A DNA stretch of 29,360 nucleotides from JANXSS01 sp043729515 (GCA_043729515.1 JAYTLK010000158.1:1-29360); one strand, 5' to 3'; shown: positions 7,850 through 16,455, counted from the stretch's first letter. Numbers and translations: made by a program. Notes: generated by a model not told the origin, from the sequence alone.

Positions 7850-8287
7850 TCAATGACTTGATTCGTTTGCGGGTACCGTCGGTGCACTGCCGCCGGGTGC
7901 GGGAGCGGCCTTGGTCGCTGCAGCCGAACGCGTCGTGCCACCCATCTCGGTACCGCTGGTCGTGCCACCGGCGCCTTCCGGGATGCCTGGCGTGCCGGCA
8001 ACACTGCCTTCGGCCGCCTGCCCGCGCATGCCTTCCTGGGGCGCTTGCGTGGCAGTGACAGGTGCCGGCGCTGTTGTCGTGTTGCCAGTGGCGGCGGCGT
8101 GGCGGGCGATGACGCGCCCGCTGGTCCCGCCGCCTGCGGTGTAGACACCTGGAAAACCGGTTTGCCGGATACCATTCAGGAAAGGCGCCTCGCCGCCCTG
8201 ATGGCATCCGCCGAACGCCGTCAGAAGAACGACGCAGCCGATCACGGCAGCAAACGACGTTGACGGCCTGCTCTGGAAAATCAACAT
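7850..8287 (-). CDS. Putative lipoprotein of the formate dehydrogenase operon
   Basis: This 145-residue protein begins with a hydrophobic leader whose end, LLTAFGGC, approximates a lipobox with Cys28 as the lipidated residue. The mature part starts with the compact segment APFLNGIRQTGFPGVYT and then becomes a long Gly/Ala/Thr/Pro-rich disordered tail. GAGG lies well placed before ATG 8287. It starts 25 bases after the gamma-subunit stop and is followed at once by a small secreted protein, so it belongs to the operon. It is not recognised. A periplasmic accessory role for the dehydrogenase is inferred from position only. Confidence 0.7.
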   Translation of the reverse strand: MLIFQSRPSTSFAAVIGCVVLLTAFGGCHQGGEAPFLNGIRQTGFPGVYTAGGGTSGRVIARHAAATGNTTTAPAPVTATQAPQEGMRGQAAEGSVAGTPGIPEGAGGTTSGTEMGGTTRSAAATKAAPAPGGSAPTVPANESSH

Positions 8288-8312
8288 GGTGGTGGCCTCG
8301 TCTCGGTGCATG

Positions 8313-9476
8313 TCAGGGCGCCGGCTGTTGCAGGCCATCGGAGCGGCCCGGCAGATCACGGCGCGACACAGGACGGCCCGAAACATCAGCCGCCGCTGCG
8401 CCGAAGACACTGCCTTCGCGCGCGGCGCGCATTTGCTCGTACCAGATTTGATGATGCATACGCGCCCATTCTTCATCGACATCGCCGTCGCGCATGCCGC
8501 GATAGGCGCCCGGCGTACCCCAGGTGCCGATGTAGATGTGTCCCATCGCCGCAGCGATGTAGAACGTTGCGCAGGCCACGTGCAGGTAGTCCGCCAGCTG
8601 CAGGAGATAGCGGCTGATGGCGATGTGGGCGCCGATCTCCTTGAAATACGGGAAATCGAGCATGATGCCGGTGGCCGACATGGCCAGCCCGAGGAGCGTG
8701 ACACCGCCCCAGAACCAGATCTTTTCGCCTGCATTGAAAAAGCCGGCAGGGATGTGTTCATGGGACAGCAGCCCGCCGCCTTTCCTGATCCATTGCCAAT
8801 CCCAGCGGGCGAAGAAATTCTTGCGCAGGTAGGTCAGGAACATGGCGATCGAACAGAGAATGAACAGCGGGCCGACGAAGTTGTGCGAAAATTTCGAGAT
8901 CAGCGCAAACCAGTAGAAAAGACCATGGCCCATCCATGGCAGCAGGAGCTTCTTGCCGAATAAAATGACGATGCCGGACACTGCCAGCGTGATGAACGTG
9001 ATGGCGGTGCTCCAATGGATGAACCGGTCCCAGCGCGTGAAGCGCAGCAGCCGGCGTCCCGAGCCAGGCACTTCCGCCGCCGGCCCGACCAGCTTGTAGA
9101 AGCCGAAAATCACCAGCGGCACCAATGCCAGGATCAAGCCGGCGATGATGGCGATCGGGCCATTGCGCAGGTGCCGCCAGGTGTTTCCGCCACGCTGCAG
9201 GATCAGGTCCTGTTCATCCATGAAGCCGGGCGGGATGATGAAGTGCCGGTCGAAGTGATCACGTCCTGACTGGGCAGAATCCCAACCGGGACCCGGCGTG
9301 TCTTTTTCCTGTTGCAGAATGGTCTGCTCTTCGGCGTAGGCCGGCCTGGCGCTGTCATTCGGTACTGCCGCATGCGCGAGATGCGCCGCGAGCAGGAAGG
9401 ACACGAGCGTCAATATCGAGCGAGTAAAAAAGAATGGCCCGAAGTGCTGCCGGTTGGATCTTGACCCAGTCATCAT
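8313..9476 (-). CDS. fdhC: Formate dehydrogenase gamma subunit, cytochrome b556 membrane anchor
   Basis: This 387-residue integral membrane protein should accept electrons from the beta subunit and reduce quinone through two b haems. It has an N-terminal signal peptide (cleavage near AHLAHA-AVP), a periplasmic segment of about 70 residues, and hydrophobic helices near 107-128, 155-172, 196-216, 255-272 and 298-316. Likely haem-ligand histidines sit in FIHWSTA (His154), KFSHNFVG (His198), YLHVACATFY (His299) and MGHIYIGTWG (His313). The last matches the family signature GHIYxGTxGTPGAYxGM. The C-terminal 30 residues are a low-complexity tail. GGAG precedes the tandem ATGs. The name fdhC is also used for formate transporters, so FdoI/FdnI-like is the safer description. 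Confidence 0.93.
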   Translation of the reverse strand: MMTGSRSNRQHFGPFFFTRSILTLVSFLLAAHLAHAAVPNDSARPAYAEEQTILQQEKDTPGPGWDSAQSGRDHFDRHFIIPPGFMDEQDLILQRGGNTWRHLRNGPIAIIAGLILALVPLVIFGFYKLVGPAAEVPGSGRRLLRFTRWDRFIHWSTAITFITLAVSGIVILFGKKLLLPWMGHGLFYWFALISKFSHNFVGPLFILCSIAMFLTYLRKNFFARWDWQWIRKGGGLLSHEHIPAGFFNAGEKIWFWGGVTLLGLAMSATGIMLDFPYFKEIGAHIAISRYLLQLADYLHVACATFYIAAAMGHIYIGTWGTPGAYRGMRDGDVDEEWARMHHQIWYEQMRAAREGSVFGAAAADVSGRPVSRRDLPGRSDGLQQPAP

Positions 9477-9491
9477 GATGTTCGTCTCCGC

Positions 9492-9734
9492 TCAAGGAAC
9501 CGTGCGCTCGTACTCATTCTGCAGGTGATTGCGATTGGCCAGCGCCGCGTACCACGCCAGCCGGTCTCCATGAAAATGCGTCTGTGGCGCCAGGTTGTCC
9601 GGCTTGCCGTCGTACTGGCCGTTTTTCCAGTGCGGATGCTGTTCCACTTCCAGGCAGCCAACCAGGTGCAGGGCGAGTCCGACAATTGCTGCCAGTCGGA
9701 TCATCTTCACCGGTACAAAGGTCAGGCCGCTCAT
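9492..9734 (-). CDS. Small lipoprotein encoded between beta and gamma subunits
   Basis: This 80-residue protein has a lipoprotein signal ending LHLVGC, a good lipobox, followed by a short mature part of about 53 residues rich in His, Trp, Tyr and Asn (EVEQHPHWKNGQYDGKPDN, then THFHGDRLAWYAALANRNHL). The ATG at 9734 overlaps the beta-subunit stop as ATGA, which indicates translational coupling. An internal Met eleven residues later could be an alternative start. The family is not one I can name. Its position inside the structural genes suggests that it binds or helps assemble the dehydrogenase at the outer face of the inner membrane, which is inference. Confidence 0.8.
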   Translation of the reverse strand: MSGLTFVPVKMIRLAAIVGLALHLVGCLEVEQHPHWKNGQYDGKPDNLAPQTHFHGDRLAWYAALANRNHLQNEYERTVP

Positions 9735-10447
9735 GTCGGCAGATCCCGCGGCTTGTTCTGATAGTCATCCGGAACCCGGTTGTCGCCGCCATGCTTGCGG
9801 CTGGCTTCGCGGGTAGTCGTGCCGGATGTGCTCTCGGCTGCGCTGGCGCCGTTGGCACCGCGTTCCTTGTAGGCGATGTCCCATCCCCACAGCTCCGGCC
9901 CGTAGCCACGGGTATCGACCCGTTCCTTGTAGATGGCGGCGATGATGTTGGCGTCGCCGCCCAGCAGTGCCTTGGTGGCGCACTGTTCGGCGCAGACCGG
10001 CAGTTTGCCCTCGGCGATGCGATTGCGGCCGTATTTCTTGAATTCGGCTTCCGACGTATCCGGCTCCGGCCCGCCGTTGCAGAAGGTGCATTTGTCCATC
10101 TTGCCCCGGTGATTGAAGGCGCCGGTGTCGGGATACTGCGGCGCGCCGAACGGGCAGGCGAGATAGCAGTAGCCGCAACCGATGCACTTGTCCTTGTCAT
10201 GCAGGACGATGCCGTCGGCCGTATGATAAAAACAATCGGTCGGGCAGACCGCCATGCAGGGTGCATCGGTGCAGTGCATGCAGGCCACCGAGATCGAGTG
10301 TTCGCCCGGCACGCCGTCATTGATCGTGACCACCCGCCGGCGATTGACGCCCCACGGTGTTTCGTTCTCGTTCTTGCAGGCCGTCACGCAACCGTTGCAG
10401 TCGATGCAGCGCTCCGTGTCACAGATGAATTTCATGCGGGTCGGCAT
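9731..10447 (-). CDS. fdhB: Formate dehydrogenase beta subunit, four-cluster ferredoxin
   Basis: This 238-residue iron-sulfur subunit passes electrons from the catalytic subunit to the membrane cytochrome. Four [4Fe-4S] ligand groups are visible: CIDCNGCVTAC (residues 14-24), CMHCTDAPCMAVC (56-68), CIGCGYCYLAC (88-98), and CTFC with CAEQC (120-156), whose cysteines are shared between clusters as in this family. The last 45 residues are hydrophilic, and there is no transmembrane anchor of the FdnH type, so docking must rely on the gamma subunit or another partner. The start at 10447 has a strong GGAAGGA. It lies 20 bases after the alpha-subunit stop. Confidence 0.95.
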   Translation of the reverse strand: MPTRMKFICDTERCIDCNGCVTACKNENETPWGVNRRRVVTINDGVPGEHSISVACMHCTDAPCMAVCPTDCFYHTADGIVLHDKDKCIGCGYCYLACPFGAPQYPDTGAFNHRGKMDKCTFCNGGPEPDTSEAEFKKYGRNRIAEGKLPVCAEQCATKALLGGDANIIAAIYKERVDTRGYGPELWGWDIAYKERGANGASAAESTSGTTTREASRKHGGDNRVPDDYQNKPRDLPT

Positions 10448-10467
10448 GGCGTTCCTTCCAATTTTGC

Positions 10468-13362
10468 CTAGTACCGGACAATGCGGCACAGCGAGACCTT
10501 TGTCTCCTGCATCATCGTCACGACGTCGTAACCGTAGGTCCAACCGGTGTTGACGGCCTCGCCCAGCACGATCGGCGCAGCGCCTTCCGGATAGTGCTTG
10601 CGCAGGTCCTCGCCCATCCACCAGCCGCCGAAATGGAACGGCATCCAGACCAGGCCCGTCGGCACCCGCGGCGTGACCAGTGCATGAATCTTCATGCGGG
10701 CGCCGGTGGGCGTCTCGACCCACACGAAATCCTTGGTCGCGACGCTGATCCGGCTCGCGTCTTCCGGATTGATCTCGACGAACATGGCCTGCTGCAGTTC
10801 GGCCAGCCACGGATTGGAGCGGGTCTCGTCACCACCGCCTTCGTATTCGACCAGGCGCCCCGAAGTCATGATCAGCGGATAATCCTTCGAGAAATCCTTC
10901 TCCTGGACCGACCTGAACAACGTCGGCAAGCGCCAGAAATTGGCCTTGTCCTCGTAGGTCGGATACTTCGCCACCAGATCGCGCCGTGGCGTCATCAACG
11001 GCTCGCGATGGACCGGCACCGGGTCCGGGAAATTCCAGACGTTGGCGCGGGCGCGGGCATTGCCGTAAGGCGCGCAGCCATGCTTGATCGCGACCCTGAT
11101 GATGCCCCCGGAGAGGTCGGTCTTCCAGTTCTTGCCTTCGGCTTGAACTTGCTCGTCGGCGGTGAGTTCGTTCCACCAGCCCAGGCGCTTTAGGAACACA
11201 TGGTCGAACTCCGGATAGCCGGTATCGATCTCGCTGTCCTTGGTAGCAGACCCATCGGCCGCGAGCAGGTCGCCGCCCTTGTGTTCGACGCCCCAGTTGG
11301 CGCGAAACGGCATGCCGCCTTCAGCCACCGATTTCGACAGGTCGTACAGGATCGGGGTGCCGGGATGCTTCATCTCCGGCGTGCCCCAGCACGGCCACGG
11401 CAGGCCGTAATAATCGCCCTTGCACGGACCGGACTCGGCCAGCAGCGTGGTCGGATTGAAGGTGTGCTTGTTCTGCATGTGCAGCTTCAAGCGCTCGGGC
11501 GAACAGCCGGAGTAGCCGATGGTCCAGCAGGAGCGGTTGATTTCGCGGAGGATGTCCTCGATGACAGGCTCGTCCTTGACGACCTTGATGTTCTTGCACA
11601 GCTGTTCCTCGAACCCGAATTTCTTCGCGAACAGGTACATGATTTCATGATCGGTCTTGCATTCGAACAGCGGCTGCACGACACGCTCTCGCCACTGGAT
11701 GCTGCGGTTCGATGCGGTGACCGAACCCTGGGTCTCGAACTGGGTGGTGGCCGGGATGAGATACACACCGTCCGTGCGGCCGTGCATGGCGGCAGTCATG
11801 GTTGGATAGGGATCGATGACGACCAGCAGATCGAGCTTCTGCATCGCCGCTTTCATGTCGGGCAGGCGGGTCTGGCTGTTGGGCGCATGGCCCCAGTAGA
11901 CGATCGCTTTCAGGTTGCTCGGCTGATCGACGTACTGATTGTCTTCCAGGACCGCATCGAACCAGCGCGACACGGTGGTGCCTGGCTTTTCCATCAGGTC
12001 CTTGGAGGCGAACCGTTTCAACAACCAGTCGTAATCGACGCCCCAGACCGCTGCAAAATGCTTCCAGGCGCCTTCGGCAAGGCCGTAGTAACCAGGCAGC
12101 GAATCAGGATTGGGGCCGACATCGGTTGCACCTTGCACGTTGTCATGGCCGCGATAGATGTTGGTGCCGCCACCGGCGACGCCGATGTTGCCAAGGACAA
12201 GCTGCAGGATGCACAGCGCGCGCACGTTGGCCGTGCCGACGTGATGCTGCGTGATGCCCATGCACCAGACCACGCTTGACGGCTTGTTCTTGGCCAGCAT
12301 CTCGGCTGCCAGCCGCACAGCTTCTTCCGGCACGCCCGTCACATCGGACACCTTGTCCGGCGTCCATTTCGCCACTTCCGAGCGCACCGCATCCATGCCA
12401 TAGGTGCGGTCGGCGATGTAGGCCTGATCCTCCCAGCCGTTTTCGAAGATGTGCCACAACATGCCCCAGACGAAGGCGATGTCGGTGCCCGGCCGGATGC
12501 GCACGAAGTGATGCGCGAAGCGAGCCGTGCGGGTGAAACGTGGGTCGACCACGATCATTTTGGCGCCCATCTCCTTCGCATGCAGCAGGTGCTGCATCGA
12601 AATCGGGTGGGCTTCGGAGGGATTGGATCCGATGAACAGCACCGCCTTCGACTTGTGCAAGTCATTGAACGAGTTGGTCATGGCACCGTAGCCGAAGGTC
12701 TGCGCCACGCCCGCCACGGTGGTGGAATGGCAGATGCGGGCCTGATGGTCCGTATTGTTACTGCCCCACATCGAGACGAACTTGCGCAGCAAATAGGATT
12801 GCTCGTTGTTGTGCTTGCTCGATCCGATCCAGAAGACAGCGTCCTGTCCGGACTTCTGCCGAATGTCGAGCAACCGTCCGCCCACCTCGTCGATCGCCTG
12901 CTGCCAGGAAATGCGCTGGTATTTGCCGTTGACCAGCTTCATCGGATAACGCAGTCGATTCTCGCCGCGGGCGTGTTCGCGTACCGCCGCGCCCTTGGCG
13001 CAATGCGCGCCCAGGTTCAGGGGTGAATCGAAGGCCGTGTCTTGTCGGATCCAGACACCGTTGTGCACCACTGCCTCGACCGAGCAGCCGACCGAACAGT
13101 GGCTGCAGACCGTGTGCTTGATTTCAGTGATGCCGGGGGCTGCCGCATTGACCGTGTCGGCCGCTGCGGCTGGCCCGATCACGTTCAAGGGCAGCTGGCG
13201 CGCCAGCATGCCGGCGCCGGCGGTGACACCCGTGCGTACCAGAAAGCCGCGCCGCGTGAGCGCTTGCGAGCCCGCCTGACTGCCGGCAGGTGTTGCGCGG
13301 GTTCCTTTTCGAAGCCCGCTGCCGCGGATCGCCTGCGTTCCCGAAGTCTTGACCAGAGTCAT
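10468..13362 (-). CDS. fdhA: Formate dehydrogenase alpha subunit, molybdopterin enzyme with Tat signal
   Basis: This 964-residue catalytic subunit should oxidise formate to CO2 at a Mo- or W-bis-pterin centre in the periplasm. The N-terminus carries a Tat signal, LTRRGFLVR (Arg37-Arg38), followed by a hydrophobic stretch. One [4Fe-4S] cluster is bound by CSHCSVGC plus the Cys in GAHCAKG (Cys86, 89, 93 and 121). The metal ligand is Cys211 in ARICHSTTVAG, followed by the conserved His212, so no selenocysteine is needed. The rest shows the usual molybdopterin-oxidoreductase domains (WIGSSKHNNEQSY, VVDPRFTRTA, YRGHDNVQGATD) and a C-terminal dinucleotide-binding domain with MTSGRLVEYEGGGDETR. AAGG lies eight bases before ATG 13362. 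Confidence 0.97.
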   Translation of the reverse strand: MTLVKTSGTQAIRGSGLRKGTRATPAGSQAGSQALTRRGFLVRTGVTAGAGMLARQLPLNVIGPAAAADTVNAAAPGITEIKHTVCSHCSVGCSVEAVVHNGVWIRQDTAFDSPLNLGAHCAKGAAVREHARGENRLRYPMKLVNGKYQRISWQQAIDEVGGRLLDIRQKSGQDAVFWIGSSKHNNEQSYLLRKFVSMWGSNNTDHQARICHSTTVAGVAQTFGYGAMTNSFNDLHKSKAVLFIGSNPSEAHPISMQHLLHAKEMGAKMIVVDPRFTRTARFAHHFVRIRPGTDIAFVWGMLWHIFENGWEDQAYIADRTYGMDAVRSEVAKWTPDKVSDVTGVPEEAVRLAAEMLAKNKPSSVVWCMGITQHHVGTANVRALCILQLVLGNIGVAGGGTNIYRGHDNVQGATDVGPNPDSLPGYYGLAEGAWKHFAAVWGVDYDWLLKRFASKDLMEKPGTTVSRWFDAVLEDNQYVDQPSNLKAIVYWGHAPNSQTRLPDMKAAMQKLDLLVVIDPYPTMTAAMHGRTDGVYLIPATTQFETQGSVTASNRSIQWRERVVQPLFECKTDHEIMYLFAKKFGFEEQLCKNIKVVKDEPVIEDILREINRSCWTIGYSGCSPERLKLHMQNKHTFNPTTLLAESGPCKGDYYGLPWPCWGTPEMKHPGTPILYDLSKSVAEGGMPFRANWGVEHKGGDLLAADGSATKDSEIDTGYPEFDHVFLKRLGWWNELTADEQVQAEGKNWKTDLSGGIIRVAIKHGCAPYGNARARANVWNFPDPVPVHREPLMTPRRDLVAKYPTYEDKANFWRLPTLFRSVQEKDFSKDYPLIMTSGRLVEYEGGGDETRSNPWLAELQQAMFVEINPEDASRISVATKDFVWVETPTGARMKIHALVTPRVPTGLVWMPFHFGGWWMGEDLRKHYPEGAAPIVLGEAVNTGWTYGYDVVTMMQETKVSLCRIVRY

Positions 13363-13374
13363 TCGCGAGGCCTT

Positions 13375-13614
13375 CTAAAAATATTTCGTGCTGCGATAGT
13401 AGCGGCGGATGTGGTCGGTTTCATGATAACCAGCGCTCTCTGTCGACGTGTCTGTTGCCGGCACCGGCGGGAAAACCGGTGCGGTCGATCCCTGCTTGCT
13501 CAGGAGAGAAGCGGCCGCCGCAAGCAGGGGCGCGGATGCAGCAAGGGCGACCAATGTGCGCCGCGTGGAACTGGGCGGCATCGGAGCGCTCTCCGGGAAA
13601 AAACCCTCAGGCAT
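13375..13614 (-). CDS. Small formate dehydrogenase-region Tat-signal protein
   Basis: This 79-residue protein belongs to the formate-dehydrogenase-region Tat target type (TIGR02811-like). It has twin arginines in SSTRRTLVALAA followed by an Ala-rich hydrophobic stretch, and it ends with the characteristic segment GYHETDHIRRYYRSTKYF. Such proteins lie just upstream of the catalytic subunit gene in many beta-proteobacteria, and their role is unknown. GAGG precedes ATG 13614, which overlaps the chaperone stop by eight bases. ATG 13581 with GGAG is an alternative start closer to the twin arginines. Confidence 0.85.
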   Translation of the reverse strand: MPEGFFPESAPMPPSSTRRTLVALAASAPLLAAAASLLSKQGSTAPVFPPVPATDTSTESAGYHETDHIRRYYRSTKYF

Positions 13615-14287
13615 GTTGATCCTCTGCAGACGCAATGATGGGTTGATTGCCGCTCTCGGGCGCATCCTCGAAGTGGAAAGCCTCGAATTCGACGTCGAGA
13701 AACACCTGTGCAAAATCGGCAAGCCTGGCATAGAACGATGCGTTGTCCAGACGACGGATGTCGTCCAGGCAGCGCCGATACCATGGCGCGATGTGTTTGA
13801 TGAAAAACGTGCGTTGCTCCGCCAACCCGCGTGCCGGAAGATTGACCGTCCCGGCGATCAACAGGCGCATGATTTCGCACAGCGCGCCGAGATGGTCTTC
13901 CAGTTCGCGCGAGCCTTCGGTCCGGCCCAGCCCAAGTGCATGCAGATCGTCGCGTAATGCCGCCAATGGCTTTTCCATCAGAAAGCCGGCCAGGTATTGC
14001 GACCCATTGGGATTGATATGCGGCGTGCCGACGCTGACAAAGAGGGCATTGAAACACGCTGTGGCTGTCTGCTCGTTCGTCTCACCAGCTGCCTGCACCA
14101 GTCGCGCCCAGGATTGCACGAGCGCCTGATCGCCGGCCGCCGCAGGCAGCGGGGCGGCAAGCCCCAAGGCAGTCAGCAGACCCTGCGACGGCGGCTGCAG
14201 GAACAGTGTTGCCAGCAGGGCGTACATGTCTGCGCGCGCCTGGTCTTCGCCGTCGATTGCGTCTGCAACCGCCTCCCGCGCACTCAT
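13607..14287 (-). CDS. TorD/DmsD-like molybdoenzyme chaperone
   Basis: This 226-residue all-helical cytoplasmic protein resembles the TorD chaperones that bind the Tat signal of molybdoenzymes and hold them until the cofactor is inserted. Features include the N-terminal ADMYALLATLFLQPP, the central FNALFVSVGTPHINPNGSQY and FLMEKPLAALR segments, ELEDHLGALCEIMRLL, and a C-terminal HIAPWYRRCLDDIRR. Its likely client is the alpha subunit encoded two genes downstream. The start codon overlaps the stop of the iron-sulfur gene as ATGA, and its own stop overlaps the following small Tat gene, so expression is tightly coupled. Confidence 0.9.
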   Translation of the reverse strand: MSAREAVADAIDGEDQARADMYALLATLFLQPPSQGLLTALGLAAPLPAAAGDQALVQSWARLVQAAGETNEQTATACFNALFVSVGTPHINPNGSQYLAGFLMEKPLAALRDDLHALGLGRTEGSRELEDHLGALCEIMRLLIAGTVNLPARGLAEQRTFFIKHIAPWYRRCLDDIRRLDNASFYARLADFAQVFLDVEFEAFHFEDAPESGNQPIIASAEDQHA

Positions 14288-16455
14288 GGCAGTCTCCGCA
14301 GTTCACTGATGGCGGCAGGCTTGGTCGCGCCCACCGCCGCAGCGTCGATATCAGGAGAGGCGAGTGCGGTAGCTGCACCAGGCCGGCTCGTCATCATGTC
14401 GATCACCCGGCAGTCGCCGCACATTGTCAGCCGCCGCGGATTGGCAGCAAATGCCGCGTGGCCGCCGAGCTTGGCAAGCAGGTTGTCGATCGTGCGGGCA
14501 GTGCCGATCGGCTTGGCGCAGCCGGTGCAAAGGAATGGCGCCTCTTCGTAGAGTGTCACCGGTTGTTTCGCAGCCGGCATCAGGGCCAGGCGCGGCACCA
14601 GTGCCAGTGCGTTTTCCGGGCAGGTCTGCACGCACAGGTTGCATTGGATGCAGTTCTTTTCGATGAAGCGCAATTGCGGCCGGTCGGCCGTGGTCATCAA
14701 CGCCGAGGACGGGCAGGCGCCGGTGCAGGCCATGCACAGCGTGCAGGCAGACTTGTTCACGGCCAGGGTGCCGAACGGCGCGCCGGCCGGCAGGGTGATC
14801 GTCTCTGGCTTGACCGGCGCATGCGCAGCCAGATGATCGATGATGAAATCGAGGCTGTTGCGCTTGTCGCCGGACAGATTGAATTTTGCTGCAGCCAACG
14901 GCACGGCGGCTGGCGTCTGTGCATGCAGTGCCGCATCGAGCGCCTGCGGCGTGCCGGCTTCGATTACCTTGACTTCGAGCGAATCCAATCCAAGTCCCGT
15001 CAGGATGGCCGATGCGATTGCTGCCTGCGCCTGCAGCGCCGCACCATACTGCGGTCCTTCGTTTCCGGTGGAGAGAACAAGAACGCGCGTGGCGCCGTAG
15101 GCAATCGCACCGAGCCAGACATCGATGCCGGCAGAGGCCACATGCTGCAGGTCCACCGGAATGACGCGCGCAGGCAGGCCGCGCAACACGTGGCGCGCTT
15201 GCGCCTGCCGTCCCAGCTGCTGGATCATCTCGGCGCCATGCTCGCGGTCGTGCAGCAAGACGGCCGGCTGCAGGCCGCCGGCTTGACGGTAGGTTTCCAA
15301 GAGCTTCTTGAGCCGCCGACCGGTATCCGGCACGCCCGGATTCACGTAAATCATTGCACCGGAAGGGCAAACCGTCGCGCAGGCGCCGCAACCGGCGCAC
15401 AGGTTCGGATTGACCTTCACATGGTCGCCGTCGGCGCTGATCGCCTGCGCCGAGCAGACATCGATGCAGGCCGAGCAGCCGACCTTGCGGTTGCGGCCAT
15501 GGCCGCACAGGCGCTCGCGATACTGAAAATATTTCGGCTTTTCGAAAGTACCGACCATCTCGGCCAGTTGGCTTGCGGCCTGCATCTGCAAGCGCTGGTC
15601 GGCGCCCGGCGCGAGATAGCCTTGCGGCAGCTGATGCATGCGCAGCAAAGGCGTCGCAGACAAATCGAGGACCAGGTCGAACGGCTCCTGGCGTGCCGTG
15701 TCGAGACGACTGAAATCGATTGCCCCGACTGCGCCGCAGGCGTCGACACAATTCCCGTGACGCGTGCACCGGTCGGCGTCGACCTGGAACGCTGCATCAA
15801 TGGCATTTTCCGGGCAGGCCGCAACACAGGCGTTACAGCGCACGCACAGGTCGAGGTCGATTGGATTTTGCTGCTGCCATGTCGCAGTGAATGCGCCAAG
15901 CCAGCCGTCGACTTGCACCCGCGTCCCTGAGAGGATCGGAAACTCCCGCTGCAGCGGCAATGCCGACACCGTACTTGCCGGAGTCGAGGTCATCAACACC
16001 GTGACATCGAGGCGTCCCTGCAGTTGCTCGCCCCAGAACAGCGCCTCGCTCGCCGGCCCGACAACGAGCACGCGGCCATTCGAGCGGTAATGCACGACCG
16101 GCAGTGGGTCCGATTCGGGCCGCGCCGCGTCCGCAAGAAGGGCTGCCATCTTCGGGATCGATGCCGCGGCCTGTACGCCCCAGCCACCGCTCTCGCGCAG
16201 ATTCACGAAGCGCAAGGGTGCGGTAGTGGCATGGTCGGAGGCCAGCTGTTCGAAGAGGCGCTGTTCCTGCGTGCAACCGACCACGAGCATATCGTCGCCG
16301 CTGGCTGCTTGTAGAAATGACGCCGTCTCGTTGATGCACAATTGATGGGCGATCTGCAGGCTGCCCGTGCCCAAGGCTGCACCCAACTGTTCGCCCACTG
16401 CCGGTGTGATTGGCATCGTGCGGTTACAACTGCAAATGCGAAATTCAGCCGGCAT
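14284..16455 (-). CDS. Multi-[4Fe-4S] ferredoxin-type protein of the formate dehydrogenase cluster
   Basis: This roughly 723-residue cytoplasmic protein is rich in ferredoxin motifs. It begins with ICSCNRTMP, then has CVRCNACVAACP (about 204-214), CTRHGNCVDAC, CSACIDVC (about 327-334) and CAGCGACATVCP (about 353-364). After a long flavodoxin-like or hydrogenase-delta-like middle part come CTLCMACTGACP and CIQCNLCVQTCP, and finally CTGCAKP and CGDCRVIDM near the C-terminus. Proteins of this kind accompany DUF3305/DUF3306 formate dehydrogenases. They may deliver electrons or help sulfuration and assembly, but the role is not established. I prefer ATG 16455, just before the conserved start. ATG 16479 is also open. 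It overlaps the DUF3306 stop. Confidence 0.88.
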   Translation of the reverse strand: MPAEFRICSCNRTMPITPAVGEQLGAALGTGSLQIAHQLCINETASFLQAASGDDMLVVGCTQEQRLFEQLASDHATTAPLRFVNLRESGGWGVQAAASIPKMAALLADAARPESDPLPVVHYRSNGRVLVVGPASEALFWGEQLQGRLDVTVLMTSTPASTVSALPLQREFPILSGTRVQVDGWLGAFTATWQQQNPIDLDLCVRCNACVAACPENAIDAAFQVDADRCTRHGNCVDACGAVGAIDFSRLDTARQEPFDLVLDLSATPLLRMHQLPQGYLAPGADQRLQMQAASQLAEMVGTFEKPKYFQYRERLCGHGRNRKVGCSACIDVCSAQAISADGDHVKVNPNLCAGCGACATVCPSGAMIYVNPGVPDTGRRLKKLLETYRQAGGLQPAVLLHDREHGAEMIQQLGRQAQARHVLRGLPARVIPVDLQHVASAGIDVWLGAIAYGATRVLVLSTGNEGPQYGAALQAQAAIASAILTGLGLDSLEVKVIEAGTPQALDAALHAQTPAAVPLAAAKFNLSGDKRNSLDFIIDHLAAHAPVKPETITLPAGAPFGTLAVNKSACTLCMACTGACPSSALMTTADRPQLRFIEKNCIQCNLCVQTCPENALALVPRLALMPAAKQPVTLYEEAPFLCTGCAKPIGTARTIDNLLAKLGGHAAFAANPRRLTMCGDCRVIDMMTSRPGAATALASPDIDAAAVGATKPAAISELRRLP

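Noticed and set aside
7326..8058. Plus-strand Ala- and Cys-rich frames of 176-271 codons
   Set aside because: They are antisense to the small secreted protein and lipoprotein genes, which have signal peptides and ribosome sites.
11200..12279. A 359-codon plus-strand open frame
   Set aside because: It is fully antisense to the formate dehydrogenase alpha-subunit gene, which has strong motif support throughout.
14206..15930. A 574-codon plus-strand open frame
   Set aside because: It lies opposite the poly-[4Fe-4S] protein and chaperone genes. Its sequence has no domain and is the Arg/Ala/Gln-rich type expected from the antisense of a GC-rich gene.
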